DNA of 64,000 nt from Cordylochernes scorpioides (GCA_030710605.1 CP092874.1:45906665-45970664); one strand, 5' to 3'; shown: positions 42,102 through 52,266, counted from the first letter of the stretch. Numbers and translations are program-made. Notes: generated by a model not told the origin, from the letters alone.

Positions 42102-42596
42102 TTTAAACTCGCTAAGAATTGCCTAAGAAAAAATTGTCAAACTTGTCCCTCTCTTAAGAACCATGACACTTTTCAAACAACTAGTTGTAAATTAGTGAAT
42201 ACTATTTATAAATTAACATGCCAAATTTGTCAACTATCATATATAGGACAAACTTGTAATCCATTAAATATACGAATAAACCTACATAGAAACCACGCTA
42301 AAAAATCAATTGGTAATATATATATGAAAGAACACAATCAATTACATACTTTTAACAACTTTAAGATAGAAATACTAGACATATGTCAAAACAAAAAACA
42401 ACGATTATTATTAGAAAACAACTACATTTATAAACACAACACATTATTCCCTTATGGACTTAACGACGAATTAAACTACACATACAAACCACAAACAGAA
42501 GAAATTTCAACCTATGAAATCAGTTGCAAATACAAAAAAAAAATGAATTTAAAACTAAACCTAATAAAACTAGAGGTAAAACTACAAATAAATTAG
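42102..42596 (+). pseudogene. Naiad N-terminal GIY-YIG endonuclease
   Basis: The open frame runs from 42,102 (after a TAA) to 42,596. It has upstream cysteines (NCLRKNCQTC), then the GIY-YIG core IYKLTCQICQLSYIGQT, with the CQIC and LHRNH residues forming the CCHH motif of PLE endonucleases, and KEHNQLHTFNNFKIEIL. GIY-YIG enzymes nick target DNA. Its place ahead of the RT is the permuted order described for Naiad and Chlamys elements, opposite to canonical PLEs. No in-frame ATG is visible near the start, so the genuine N-terminus is damaged or lies in another frame. The frame is lost in an A10 run near 42,533-42,542. Confidence 0.82.
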
Positions 42597-43924
42597 GTTA
42601 CATTGAATTTGAAGAATTACTGGACCCAAAACAAATGTACACTAACAACTTCGTCGATAAATTTATTAAAACATTATTTAAACTAAATAATAATAAATTT
42701 ATCAAACTCATAGAATATATTAAAATTCATAATCTGACTAACAGATTAATAGATATCACACACGACATCTTTAAATACAGAAAAATTAAACAAGCTACTA
42801 ATAACATTAATATTATCATTAAATTTAATAACAATTTATTTAATCATATTAAATTTAATGATATTTTTAATAACCAAATCATCAATAATCTTTTCCCTAT
42901 AAAAAATTTAAATTTCAAAACAATCTGGAGATACAATAAAAATATAGGTAATTTAGTTTGCAATTATAACCAATTTATTAATAATTTGGCAAATTTTAAA
43001 AAAATTAAATGTAATTGCAACAACTATATTGATAAATATAAGTTCTCAGGTCATATATTAACTAGCAATTTTTCTTTTTTAAATCCAGAATATCAAGAAA
43101 TTTTAAATAAAGGGTATAAATATATACCTCAAATTAAACACAATTATAATAATACAATTAAATCTATATTAAAAGATATAGATATTTTCATAAATAAAAC
43201 TAGTATAAAATACAGTATTCCAGAATTTACTTTTCTGGAATGGAAACATAATATTAAAAAGGAAATTATAAATTATTATAATAATACACTTAAATACACA
43301 AAACCCAATTCAGACATTCCTTCTTTTAAAGAAAATATAATTAATTTACAGGACTATATTATCACTCCTATAGATAAATGTTCCAATAATTTATCTTTAA
43401 TTTGTAAAAATCTATACCACGATATACTAAAAAAGGAAATTGATAATAATCATAAATACACTTTTGCTAGAACTACAGGCACAAAAATCAAAAAAGACAT
43501 CAAAAATGTTGAAAATTCACTAAAAATTTATAATAACCACAAAAATCCAAACATACCAAAGTTCTATATAATTCCTAAACTACACAAAAAACCTATTTCT
43601 TTCAGAACAATCACATCTGGTATAAATTCAGTCATAAAAAATATTGATATACAATTAGCTTCAACACTACAATTTATTATAAATAAATTAACTAATAAAT
43701 ATAATTATAAATTTATCGACTCAAATAAAAAAATCATTAATTATTTAATGAACAATTGGACAAACATTGAAACAGTACACACATTTGACTTTGAGGACCT
43801 ATATTCTAAAATAAATTTAAGAGATCTAAATAATAAAATAACCAATATTTATTTAATGAATTCATTAATGACAAAACTTTCTACATTAAAATTATTCATA
43901 ACAGATATAAAACATTTAAATTAG
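42524..43924 (+). CDS. Naiad linker (CxC) and RT first half
   Basis: This 466-codon frame continues the endonuclease ORF after a frame change in an A10 run. Around residue 160 it has FKKIKCNCNNYI, the CxC linker, and ends with the RT fingers and palm: PSFKENIINLQDYIITPIDK, PKFYIIPKLHKKPISFRTI and TFDFEDLYSKINLRDL with the motif A Asp. RT copies the element RNA; PLE RTs are relatives of telomerase. The frame then shifts near 43,855, and the same protein continues in the 44,020 frame. Composition is extremely AT-rich with Asn/Lys/Ile bias. Confidence 0.85.
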   Translation: MQIQKKNEFKTKPNKTRGKTTNKLGYIEFEELLDPKQMYTNNFVDKFIKTLFKLNNNKFIKLIEYIKIHNLTNRLIDITHDIFKYRKIKQATNNINIIIKFNNNLFNHIKFNDIFNNQIINNLFPIKNLNFKTIWRYNKNIGNLVCNYNQFINNLANFKKIKCNCNNYIDKYKFSGHILTSNFSFLNPEYQEILNKGYKYIPQIKHNYNNTIKSILKDIDIFINKTSIKYSIPEFTFLEWKHNIKKEIINYYNNTLKYTKPNSDIPSFKENIINLQDYIITPIDKCSNNLSLICKNLYHDILKKEIDNNHKYTFARTTGTKIKKDIKNVENSLKIYNNHKNPNIPKFYIIPKLHKKPISFRTITSGINSVIKNIDIQLASTLQFIINKLTNKYNYKFIDSNKKIINYLMNNWTNIETVHTFDFEDLYSKINLRDLNNKITNIYLMNSLMTKLSTLKLFITDIKHLN

Positions 43925-44580
43925 ATCTTAAAACAGCAAAAACTCTACTGGAAACATTTTTAAATTTTAACTATATAGAATTTAAAAATAAAATATATAT
44001 TCAATCAGAAGGCGTTCCCATGGGAACTTCTTCTAGTCCGTTATTAGCAAATCTAATATTGTTCTGGTACGAAAGAGAATACTTTCTACAAAATAATATT
44101 AATTGGCAAATATTCCGATATGTAGATGACATAATAATATTTAATAATCCACAGTTTAAAAAATTAATACCTGAAATATATCCTAAATACTTGAAACTTA
44201 AGAACAATGAAAAAATTTATAGAAACAAAAAAGTTAACTTTTTAGACTTGAATATAGACCTTACAAATAGTGCTGTTAGAGTTTATAATAAAAAGAGTAA
44301 TTATAATTTCAATATTATAAAATACTGTAATATGAATTCTAATATATCATTAAATTGCTGTAAAGGTATATATTATGGTCAGTTTCTAAGATTTTATAGA
44401 ATAAATAATATATTAGATAATTTCATAGAAGATGTTAAAAATTTAAACATGGAATTTATTAAAAACAAATTTAGTATCAAACAAGTAAAATATTTCAACA
44501 GTATATCAATTATAAAATATTTAAAAAAAAATAAATGGAAATATCCATTTATGAAATCAACATTCTATAATTTCTCTTAA
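43925..44580 (+). CDS. Naiad RT second half
   Basis: In the next frame one reads LKTAKTLLETFLNFNYIEF and IQSEGVPMGTSSSPLLANL (motif B), then FRYVDDIIIFN with an intact YVDD active site, and KVNFLDLNIDLTN (motif E). It ends LKKNKWKYPFMKSTFYNFS at a TAA, with no C-terminal endonuclease. All key RT residues are present, so only the frame changes stop this copy from coding a full protein. Confidence 0.85.
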
Positions 44581-45126
44581 TATTAACTAATACAAATTTA
44601 TAATCTTTAACAGTTAATTAAACTTTGATTAAATAACTGATTAAAAGATTTTTTCACAAGATTTTTAAAGTGTTATAGTATATAGTTCATTTTGTTTAAT
44701 CTCCAATTTCTGGGGAGGAAAATGGAAGTTAAATAAAGGTGAATTTGCACAATTAATAGCTTTATTAAACTCTTATAATTTGCCTTTTTAAAGGAATATT
44801 AAAAGATGAATAAGTGTTGAATCAGTTATTTTGATATAACTAGCTGTAAAGATTATGAAATTCAGCTTTCTTCCCTTAACTATTTTTCCTTTCTTCTTTA
44901 ATTTTCTTGTTGTTCAAAAAAATTCTGAATAAATGGTCTAAATTTGAAATGTGGGGGGACATTCCCCTCCCGCAACATGTGTCAGCCAGAAATAGATATT
45001 CACAATGGAGGACGCCGCGGTCGAGGTAGGTTTACAGTTTGAATTTGTTAACACTTGTATCTGTTATATATGTTCATTTAAATATTTCACTGAAAAAAAT
45101 TAATATTAACACATAAAATCCGGTTT

Positions 45127-45210
45127 AAAAGAGATCTATGACATAATAAAGAAGGGGTGAAATGTCGTTGGACTTTTATCTGAAGATCCCCGGTCCAGCA
45201 GATCTCTTTT
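45127..45210 (+). other. foldable motif at Naiad pseudo-LTR start
   Basis: AAAAGAGATCT (45,127-45,137) and AGATCTCTTTT (45,200-45,210) can form an 11-bp stem. Inside, TGGAC (45,169) pairs with GTCCA (45,193), and GGGG (45,154) could pair with CCCC (45,188), crossing it as a pseudoknot. The motif is kept in all three pseudo-LTRs (also 40,867-40,950 and, inverted, 38,521-38,604). It does not fit the hammerhead consensus. Confidence 0.55.
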
Positions 45211-45808
45211 TCCAATTTATTTCAATTTAAAGTTTTTTGTGTATGTCTGGTCTACCATTAGGGTTTCAAAACATAATATCCAAACTTATAACAAATGTTA
45301 ATTCATACTATAGATATATTACTAAATACAACTATTTATAATCATATTATAAAATAAAAAAAACCTTTAAAAATCTTTAAAAAAAGGATAAAATATAAAA
45401 TCATAAAAATATATATATATATACTAACAATCTTATCTAACTTCTTTACAAAACTTTTTTTTTTCCTTATTATCAGTTTGATTAAAAGTGCATGGTTCTG
45501 TCTTTCTCTCTTTTTTCTAACTATTATATATATTCTCTCTTCGATTATTCTATATATAGGATTAGAGTATGTCTAAATGACGTGTAAAAGCCGATGTAAT
45601 AGACGTTACGTTGTTAATTTTTATTGTTATTAATTATAAATATATAATTAACTTGAGGATGTAGTAGAAGTAAAGGATTTTTTTTTCTCTCTCTATCTAC
45701 AAATTAATAACATTTTACAAATTTTATAATTTGAATTTAAATGATCATAATAGTGAAGATAATCTTAATACAAAACTGGACTATAAAATTAAATAACTAT
45801 TTATTATT
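45131..45808 (+). repeat. Naiad pseudo-LTR, right
   Basis: Matches the internal pseudo-LTR from GAGATCTATGAC onward and stops at the probable target duplication, lacking the last ~115 bp of the other copies. Confidence 0.82.
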
Positions 45809-46758
45809 ATAATAAATATAATATATATAATATAACGGTATAATTACGGTATAAAGAAATAAAGAGCCTATCGTTCAAATTTATAATTGTAACGAATAGT
45901 ATTTTAATTAAAACATTTTAAAAACACACAGTTTGGAACGGGACGTTTCACAAGAGTGACATCCATGGCGCCAATTTATAATTGTAACGAATAGTATTTG
46001 AATTAAAACGTTTTTAAAATATATACGCACTCGGGTAAAACCCGGGCGTTGCCCGGGCCATTCGTATTATATAAATATATAATAAAAAATATGATGTAAA
46101 GAATATTATTATCATTATTATCATAATAGTCTATGTTCCGGAAAATTATTTTCAATAATATTCGTTAGGCAAACTTTCACTCAGATAAAACCCGGGCGAA
46201 GCCGGGTACACATCCGCTAGTCTCTATATATAAAAATGAATGTATGTCTGTCTATCTATCAATTATTAATTGGACTGAGCGAGTATTGTGAGTTTCATTA
46301 TTCTATACTAGACGAATGACCCGGGCAACGCCCGGGTTTACCCGATTAAATGTTTTATTCAAACACTATTCGTTACAATTATAAATTTGGCGCCGTGGAT
46401 GTTACTCTTGTGAAACGTCCCGCTCCAAACTTTACAGTCAGATTAGTTACGATATACACATGTGTAAATCTTCAAATCGAGCGAGCGTCTATAAATATCT
46501 CGATTTAGATCAAGTATTCTAATTATTAAGCGAACTATTATTAATAAAATTTTGAGAAGATATCGATTTTAAACATATTTATAACCTTGATAGAGGGCGC
46601 TGTTCGTGAGCTAAGTAGAATAATTTGAATATATATTTTTAATATTTAATTTATATATACTTTAAAATAGCCTATCGTTTTCCTCGTACTTTTTTTACCT
46701 ATGTATGGAAATCTTGGAACTGTAAAAAAAACTTTGCTTCAATAATATAAAAAAAAAA

Positions 46759-46830
46759 CCCAGGCTAAGTTTCGAACCAAGGTTGTGGAAATACGAAGCC
46801 GCACACCTAACCATTAAGCTACGCTTGGCA
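46759..46830 (-). tRNA. tRNA-like sequence, decayed (or SINE head)
   Basis: On the minus strand it has an A-box (TAGCTTAATGGTTAGG) and a B-box (GGTTCGAAAC), and is followed by ten T, a Pol III terminator. Acceptor and T stems pair poorly and the anticodon arm cannot be drawn, so this is a pseudogene or tRNA-derived SINE remnant. Confidence 0.6.
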
Positions 46831-47257
46831 TCATAAATATTCGCATGCAAAGCTATTTCAGGCATTACATATTTCTAACGACCTTTTTGAAATAGGTTTT
46901 TGAAACATGGAATTTATAATACTTCAAATAAATAGAAATAGAGTGAACACAAATAAAAATGCCAAATATTTCGAATTAGAGCAGTTATTTTAAACAGGGA
47001 TTTAGATCATTATATCTAAAAATGAAAATATATGAATAAATAAAACCTACCAAATATTTCAAATTAGAGCAGTTATTATATAAATATTTATATTATATGT
47101 GTTATTAAGCGAACTATTATTAGTTATTTTAAACGGCGAATTAGATCAGTTATATCTAAAAATGAAAATATATAAATAAATAAAACCTACCAAATATTTC
47201 AAATTAGAGCAGTTATTATATAAATATTTATATTATATTTATGAACGGAAAAATATG

Positions 47258-47330
47258 TCCAGGGTAGCCTAGTGGTCATGGCATCTGCCCGGTAAGCGGA
47301 AGGTCGTGGGTTCGATTCCCATCCCTTGAC
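47258..47330 (+). tRNA. tRNA-like sequence, Thr(GGT) cloverleaf
   Basis: A cloverleaf can be drawn. The acceptor is TCCAGGG/CCCTTGA with one mismatch, then T8-A9, a D arm GCC..GGC, anticodon stem TCTGC/GCGGA with loop CCGGTAA, a five-base variable loop and T arm GTGGG-TTCGATT-CCCAT. Six T follow at 47,333. The anticodon would be GGT, which animals normally avoid for Thr, and position 33 is C rather than the near-invariant T. It is more likely a tRNA-derived pseudogene or SINE head inside a Helitron than a working gene. Confidence 0.65.
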
Positions 47331-47423
47331 ACTTTTTTATTTTATCCATTCAGACCAAAATCTATCCGTGAACTTCACACAGTGAACTTCACACAGACAG
47401 AATAAGGCAATTATATAAGTAGA

Positions 47424-47822
47424 TGGTCTGGAAGCATATTAAAATTAAATATACAAAATTTGAAAGGAAATTTGGAAATTTGTCCGTTCTTGGCCAACCT
47501 GACAACCCAGAAGTCTGAAAATTGGTCAGCTAGCATTGTCATCAGGTTTGAACATGTGTACCAAATTTCATATTTCTAGGTGCCCTATAAGTATATTTAT
47601 AAAAATTGATTACAAGATTTGGCGACAGACATCCAGACAGACAGACAGATAGGCAAGTTAAATAAAAGCTTTTAATTAATAAAAGAGAAAAATAACATAT
47701 TTATCTTGGGGCCAATAGAAGTTACAATTTTTTTATGCCACACTATAGTCACATATGTATATATACATCCATTATTTTATCTTTTTATAAACCTCTTTTG
47801 CATATATCTTTTCTCATGTACA
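47424..47822. other. intergenic, short GACA repeats
   Basis: No gene. It may continue the Helitron begun at 46,221. A CAGACAGACAGACAGATAGG microsatellite-like patch lies near 47,632-47,655. Confidence 0.4.
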
Positions 47823-48311
47823 CAGGGTGATCCAAAAGTCCCGCACAACTTTAAAAATTAATAACTCCGCGTATATTTGCGCTAGAGCAATGCGGTAAAC
47901 ACCATTGTGTTCAGAATGCAATGGGAAAACTTATGGCAAATAATGAAAAATTCGAAATTGATTTTAGTTACAATTTCATTCGCTAGATGGCGCTCTACCA
48001 GAATCAGAGATTCAGCGGCCAAATTATTTGATTAATTGAAAAATATAACTGATCGACACGTATTTTTCCTTTTTGTATACCAGAAAAGAATCCTAATAAT
48101 ACCAAATGATAAATTAATAAAACACCATTTCGCCGATAGTAAAAGAATTGGTTGACGATTTTTAAATACAATCTGAGATATGTAAAATAGGTATATGCAA
48201 ATTAAAACATGTAGCAAAAAATATTTATATTTTAGATAGACTTTTGTGAAATATATTGAATGTTTGAAAAACACAGCTGAATTCAATACACGATATTTTG
48301 AAATGTTAATA
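47823..48311 (-). mobile_element. mariner-like 3' end (copy C)
   Basis: It starts CAGGGTGATCCAAAAGTCCC and follows the 3' region of copies A and B for ~490 bp, stopping where copy D begins with its own TA and terminal repeat. No transposase is included. Confidence 0.8.
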
Positions 48312-48313
48312 TA

Positions 48314-48932
48314 CAGGGTGATCCAAAAGTCCCGCACAACTTTAAAAATTAATAACTCCGCGAATATTTGCGCTAGAGAACATTTCTCTAGCGCAAATAT
48401 TCGCGGAGTTATTAATAAAACACCAAACACCTAACAACCATTGTGTTCAGGATGCAATGGGATTTTTTATGGCAAATAATGAAAATTTCGAAATTGATTT
48501 TAGTTACAACTTTTTTTGCTAGATGGCGCTCTACCAGAATCAGCGATTCAGCGGCCAAATTGTTTGATAAATTGCAAAATATAACTGAACGACGCGTAAT
48601 TTACCTTTTTGAATACCAGGAAAGAACCCTAATAATATCAAATGATAAATTAATAAAACACCATTTCGCCAAAAGTTAGAAGAAATGGTTAACGATTTTT
48701 AAATAGAATCTGAGATATGTAAAATAGATATATGCAAATTAAAACATGTAGCGAAAAAAAAACCTGATATTTTAGATGCATTTGCTGGAATCCTCTCAGC
48801 TATTTGAATTTCGGAAATAATAATTTTCTAATTTTTTAAATTCAACTCTCTCTCAGTATCGATTATATTTATTTTAATTCATTTGAAAAATATTTATCAA
48901 TCTCTGATGATTTATTTTACTCTGGAATGCCG
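48314..48932 (+). mobile_element. mariner-like 5' part (copy D)
   Basis: It starts TA|CAGGGTGATCCAAAAG, runs through ~450 bp of long terminal repeat and the 5' leader, and ends at the transposase start word TGGAATGCCG, where LINE E1 (minus) begins. It is the complement of copy A: together they would make a whole element split by E1. It contains a perfect internal palindrome at 48,349-48,415. Confidence 0.85.
48349..48415. repeat. perfect 32-bp palindrome with 3-nt loop
   Basis: 48,349-48,380 is the exact reverse complement of 48,384-48,415 around CAT. Other mariner copies have only the left arm here, so the right arm is a local inverted duplication of terminal-repeat sequence. Confidence 0.95.
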
Positions 48933-50632
48933 TTGTTGTTTTTGTCGTGTCCAATAAAGAGCCTCAGATGTCTCCATGCTTCTCTATCACAGCAGCAGCA
49001 TTGTCCACTATCTTGGGTGTGTAAAGCAGCTGCTCTGGGTCTATGTCAATTTTCTGCAAGGCTGCGGCCATTGCTGGGCATGAGAATATGTGAGTAAGTG
49101 TTAGTTCCACACCAGGACAGTTGTTGCATGTCCTATAGGTTCTTGTGCCATCTGGATGTATTGTCATTTCTTTAAAGTGTTTTTTCTAAGCCGTGTTATA
49201 GTTTTTGTCATTTTTCTCAGTTTTTATTTCGCATTTTGATTTTTTTCTTATTTTTGTTCAATTATCTTGTATTTTTCCAAAGGATCAGCGTCAAATAATG
49301 ACATTTGTTCTTTCCTTTGGCTCAACTTTCTGGCTTCCTTTGAAAATTCAACTGCCATTTCATTACCCCCGATCCAAACACTGGCAGGAATCCATTGTAG
49401 AATGCAGTTATTCTCCAATGACATCAGTTGAGTAAGTAACGAGTGTATTTTCTGTGTGATTATAGTATTGCCCTTCTGAATTGCTTCTAGATCGGATATG
49501 AAGTCGTTGTACGGTATATTATAATTCCTTCTGATTGATGCAGGGATGGTTGGTTAATGGCATAATTCAAGAGCTTTCCAGATAGCTGTCAGTTCACAAG
49601 TGAAATCTTTCTTGCTCCTTCTTTGATTTTGATGTATGTTCCATCTTGCAGTATTATGTTAATTCCAGCCCCTCCATTACTTATGGTAAGGTCTGATGAT
49701 CCATCTGTATATGCTGTTAAATAATTTATCTGATCGCATAAACCAAATGTGTCAAGTCCTTTCTTTTTAAGTATGTTTTTGTTCTCTTTTTTTTTATTGC
49801 AGGGTTCATTCAGGTTAAGATTGATGATTCATTTGATGGCAATGGGGTAGGGAATATTGGTTATTCTCGAATTTGAAATTCATTATGTTTCATATTTATG
49901 CTCTTTCTAATATTGTTGTCATACTGAAGTGTTGAAGATCTTTTGATCCTTTCTTTTTGTGTGCAGTTTAAATAGTTTCTATGGGATATGTGTTCGGTTT
50001 CTTTAGTTTTTAAGCTATTGGTGAATTTTATTGTTTTTAATTGTCTTCGCCTTTCAAGTAGGTCTAGACCACATTCTCTTTGAATTTTCTAATTGTTGGT
50101 ATTTGAAACAGAACCAGTGATTAATTTGGCCGCTTTTGCTTGAACAATGTCTAGTCTTCTTTTTAGTGATGAACTTGAGGGAGCCCAAACAGGTGGCCTT
50201 ATTAAGGTGATATATGTTGTTCTGAGAATTTTGAATTTGCTCCCCAATTTGTTCCACATAGCCTTCTCAGAATGTTTAGGTTTCTGGTAGCTCTATTTGA
50301 GGTGCTAATTATGTGTTCTGTAAATCGCAATTCCTCATCAAGTATCACACCTAGGTAATTTGGAGATCTAATTTTATCAATTATATGGTTGTTTATGCTT
50401 ATTTTGGAGTTAAAGTCATGCCTTTTTTTCCTGTCAGTGAAGGAGACCTATATGTTTTTGTTTTGTGGGTTTATTGTCATTTTGAGTTTCATTGCCCACT
50501 TCTCCAGTCCTCTCATTGATGTGCTCAGTATTTTTCTGATATTTCTATACTGCTACTTGTGTGCCATATGGCTATATAATCTGGATAACAGGCAACCTTT
50601 GTGTCTTCAGTGAGGATGGATGTTCTTAAGGT
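48933..50632 (-). pseudogene. I-like LINE (E1) RT end, RNase H and C-terminus, right copy
   Basis: On the minus strand, after the gypsy 3' LTR, E1 continues with YPDYIAIWHTSS, KMTINPQNKNI-type thumb and RNase H (GSSDLTISNGGAGI near 49,690; WIPASVWIGGNEMAVEF near 49,370). It ends with a frame (48,964-49,167) reading TCNNCPGVELTLTHIFSCPA, the Cys/His tail of jockey/I-like LINEs, and GDI before the stop. The 3' end has CTCTTTATTGG and a CAACAA tail abutting CGGCATTCCA. It is the inverted counterpart of 27,599-29,020, which lacks this tail. Confidence 0.8.
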
Positions 50633-50800
50633 TGTGTCGTAATTAGATGCACAACAACTCAAACTTAACCATGACTCTTTATTTAGCTCTTATTCTTTTC
50701 GTTTGGCCAACAAAAAATGTCAAATTTATATACACATATATTCTTACATAATGAGACTTTAAAGAATGCAAATAATCTTCATCTATTTACATACACAACA
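50633..50800 (-). repeat. gypsy 3' LTR, right copy
   Basis: 168 bp in minus orientation (TGTTGTGTATG...GACACA), same length as 27,431-27,598 and with the same flank ACCTTAA. Confidence 0.85.
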
Positions 50801-51360
50801 CATCTCCCCCCTTAATAATACTCCAGTCGGTCTGGGGGTTTCCTGGCTCTCTGAGGTCTAGGACTGCGGACGGGCACTTGCACAGCGGCAGGCTCCGGTT
50901 TAGGAGTGCAAGAGGGCACGTGCACAGCAACAGGCCCTGGTCTAGGAGTGCAAGAGGATTCGTGCACAGAAGCAGTCTCCTCCTTGTTTCCTGATGTAAC
51001 CTCTGGAACCTCCTCTTCACTTTATTTCTGACTTCCACCTAAAGGCTTCTCTCCTGATTTTCGAGGAAGTATCAACTTTCTTGTCTCCACTTGTTTCTTT
51101 CTTACAGGTCGCAATTAATTGATATGTCTCTTATACACGACGCCCTCGCAACTTATAAGGTAGTGACGGTAGCTCAATAATTTCAAAATGGTACCTTTTT
51201 ACCGTTTAGGTCCAGTTGCATAGTCGCGGAAATAAACCTCGCAACCTGTAGTAAACTGCTCCTGCCTTCTTACGGCCTCATGAAATACCTCTCGTGGATT
51301 TCCCATCTTGGTATTAAATTCAAGAATCTTGATCTTAAACTTCTCTTAATTAGAAGTTCC

Positions 51361-52266
51361 GCGGGGGAATTCTTTTATTACAGTTTGGGGGAATGCTATA
51401 TGATCAAATAGGAATCTTTGTAGATTCGTCTCTAAACATCCTTCCCATTATTCTTTCTCAAAAGGTTTTTAAACTCTCTTACATTTCTCTCAGCTAAACC
51501 ATTTGTACTAGGATTATACGGACTGGTCTCTTAGTGTTCTGTATACCATTCATTTTGGTAAATTGCTAGAATTCACCGGAGACAAACTGTCTTCCGTTAT
51601 CTGTAAACAAAAATTATGGCAATCCAAATCTGGCAAAAATTCTCTAAGATGATTTATAATCCTTTTGCTGGTAATATCTTTGATGATAAAAATTTCTATC
51701 CACTTTGAGTATGCGTCCACGAGAACCAAAAACATTCTTCCCATGAACGGACCCGCTAGATAAGATGAAGTCGATGCCACGGTTTTTCGGTCCAAGTCCA
51801 TTCCGAGATAGTAGCCAGGGGCATGCTTGCCGATTCTTGGCATACTCTACATTCTCTATTTAACTCCTCGATGTTACTCTCTATGCCTGGCCACCAGAAA
51901 ATACCGTCTGGCAATCATCTTCATTCTAACAATCCCCATGTGTATTTCATGCAAGTCATTTAAAATTAAAGATATTAATATTTGGGGAATTACCACTCTT
52001 TCACGCCAATGAAGACAACCAAACTCCAAACTTAATTCCTCATTGATCTTATAATGAGGAGCTAGTGGGTTTTCTCTCGGTACCCTTGTGAATTTCCAGT
52101 TGCCTTCTCTAACATTCATTAATACTATAGACAGTATTTTATCTTGGGGCGTCTCATATGCCACCTCCATAAAAGAGAACGGTACCTCATTCAACTTCAT
52201 GAGAAGAAGTACCTGGTCTTCATCGAGAGACTCCCTGACACTCGATTCTAAAGGAAGACGTGACAA
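51361..52266 (-). pseudogene. gypsy integrase relic, right copy
   Basis: Minus frames give LHEIHMGIVRMK, YLAGPFMGRMFLVLVDAYSKW and the start of the core with the first catalytic Asp region altered. DNA for the TNGLAER motif remains near 51,500. A segment MKLNEVPFSFMEVAYE at 52,170-52,200, absent in the left copy, shows the left copy has a deletion there. The frame is broken several times. Confidence 0.7.

Larger units (their letters stand above)
37776..45825. mobile_element. Naiad-type PLE composite: inverted truncated copy plus full copy
   Basis: A minus copy (37,793-40,870), 5' truncated inside the RT ORF, is joined head to head to a plus copy (40,871-45,808). The plus copy has a pseudo-LTR, a GIY-YIG/RT coding region and a second pseudo-LTR. 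About 3 kb of the left arm is the reverse complement of 42,860-45,808. ATAATAAATAATATA-like words of 17 bp match at 37,776-37,792 and 45,809-45,825 and may be a target duplication in an AT repeat. N-terminal endonuclease, CxC linker, pseudo-LTRs, inverted insertion and AT-microsatellite target all fit the Naiad clade of Penelope-like elements. Confidence 0.85.
37414..46220 (+). mobile_element. Helitron 2, split by the Naiad insertion
   Basis: It starts TCTATATTAATAAAATGC directly after the CTAG of Helitron 1 and follows it for ~260 bp. It is interrupted near 37,776 by the Penelope-like composite and resumes after 45,825, ending with the CCCGGGCGAAGCCGGG hairpin and CTAG at 46,217-46,220. A third Helitron-like 5' end (TCTCTATATATAAAAATG) begins at 46,221. 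An extra internal hairpin, CCCGGGCGTTGCCCGGG, lies near 46,033. Confidence 0.7.
46308..47423 (-). mobile_element. minus-strand Helitron carrying tRNA-like sequences
   Basis: On the minus strand it begins A|TCTACTTATATAATTGCC at 47,423 and ends CCCGGGCGTTGCCCGGG, nine bases, CTAG|T at 46,308-46,311. Flanking A and T mark the usual AT target. It interrupts the Helitron 3 start at 46,221. Two tRNA-like sequences lie inside (46,759-46,830 minus and 47,258-47,330 plus). No protein-coding capacity. Confidence 0.8.

Noticed and set aside
42102-44580. Selenocysteine (in-frame TGA) use in the Naiad ORF, as reported for some spider and clam Naiads
   Set aside because: The interruptions I can see are frame changes and TAA stops; no in-frame TGA within conserved motifs was noted.
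47258-47330. A functional tRNA-Thr gene
   Set aside because: C at position 33, the avoided GGT anticodon, an acceptor mismatch and location inside a Helitron argue against function.
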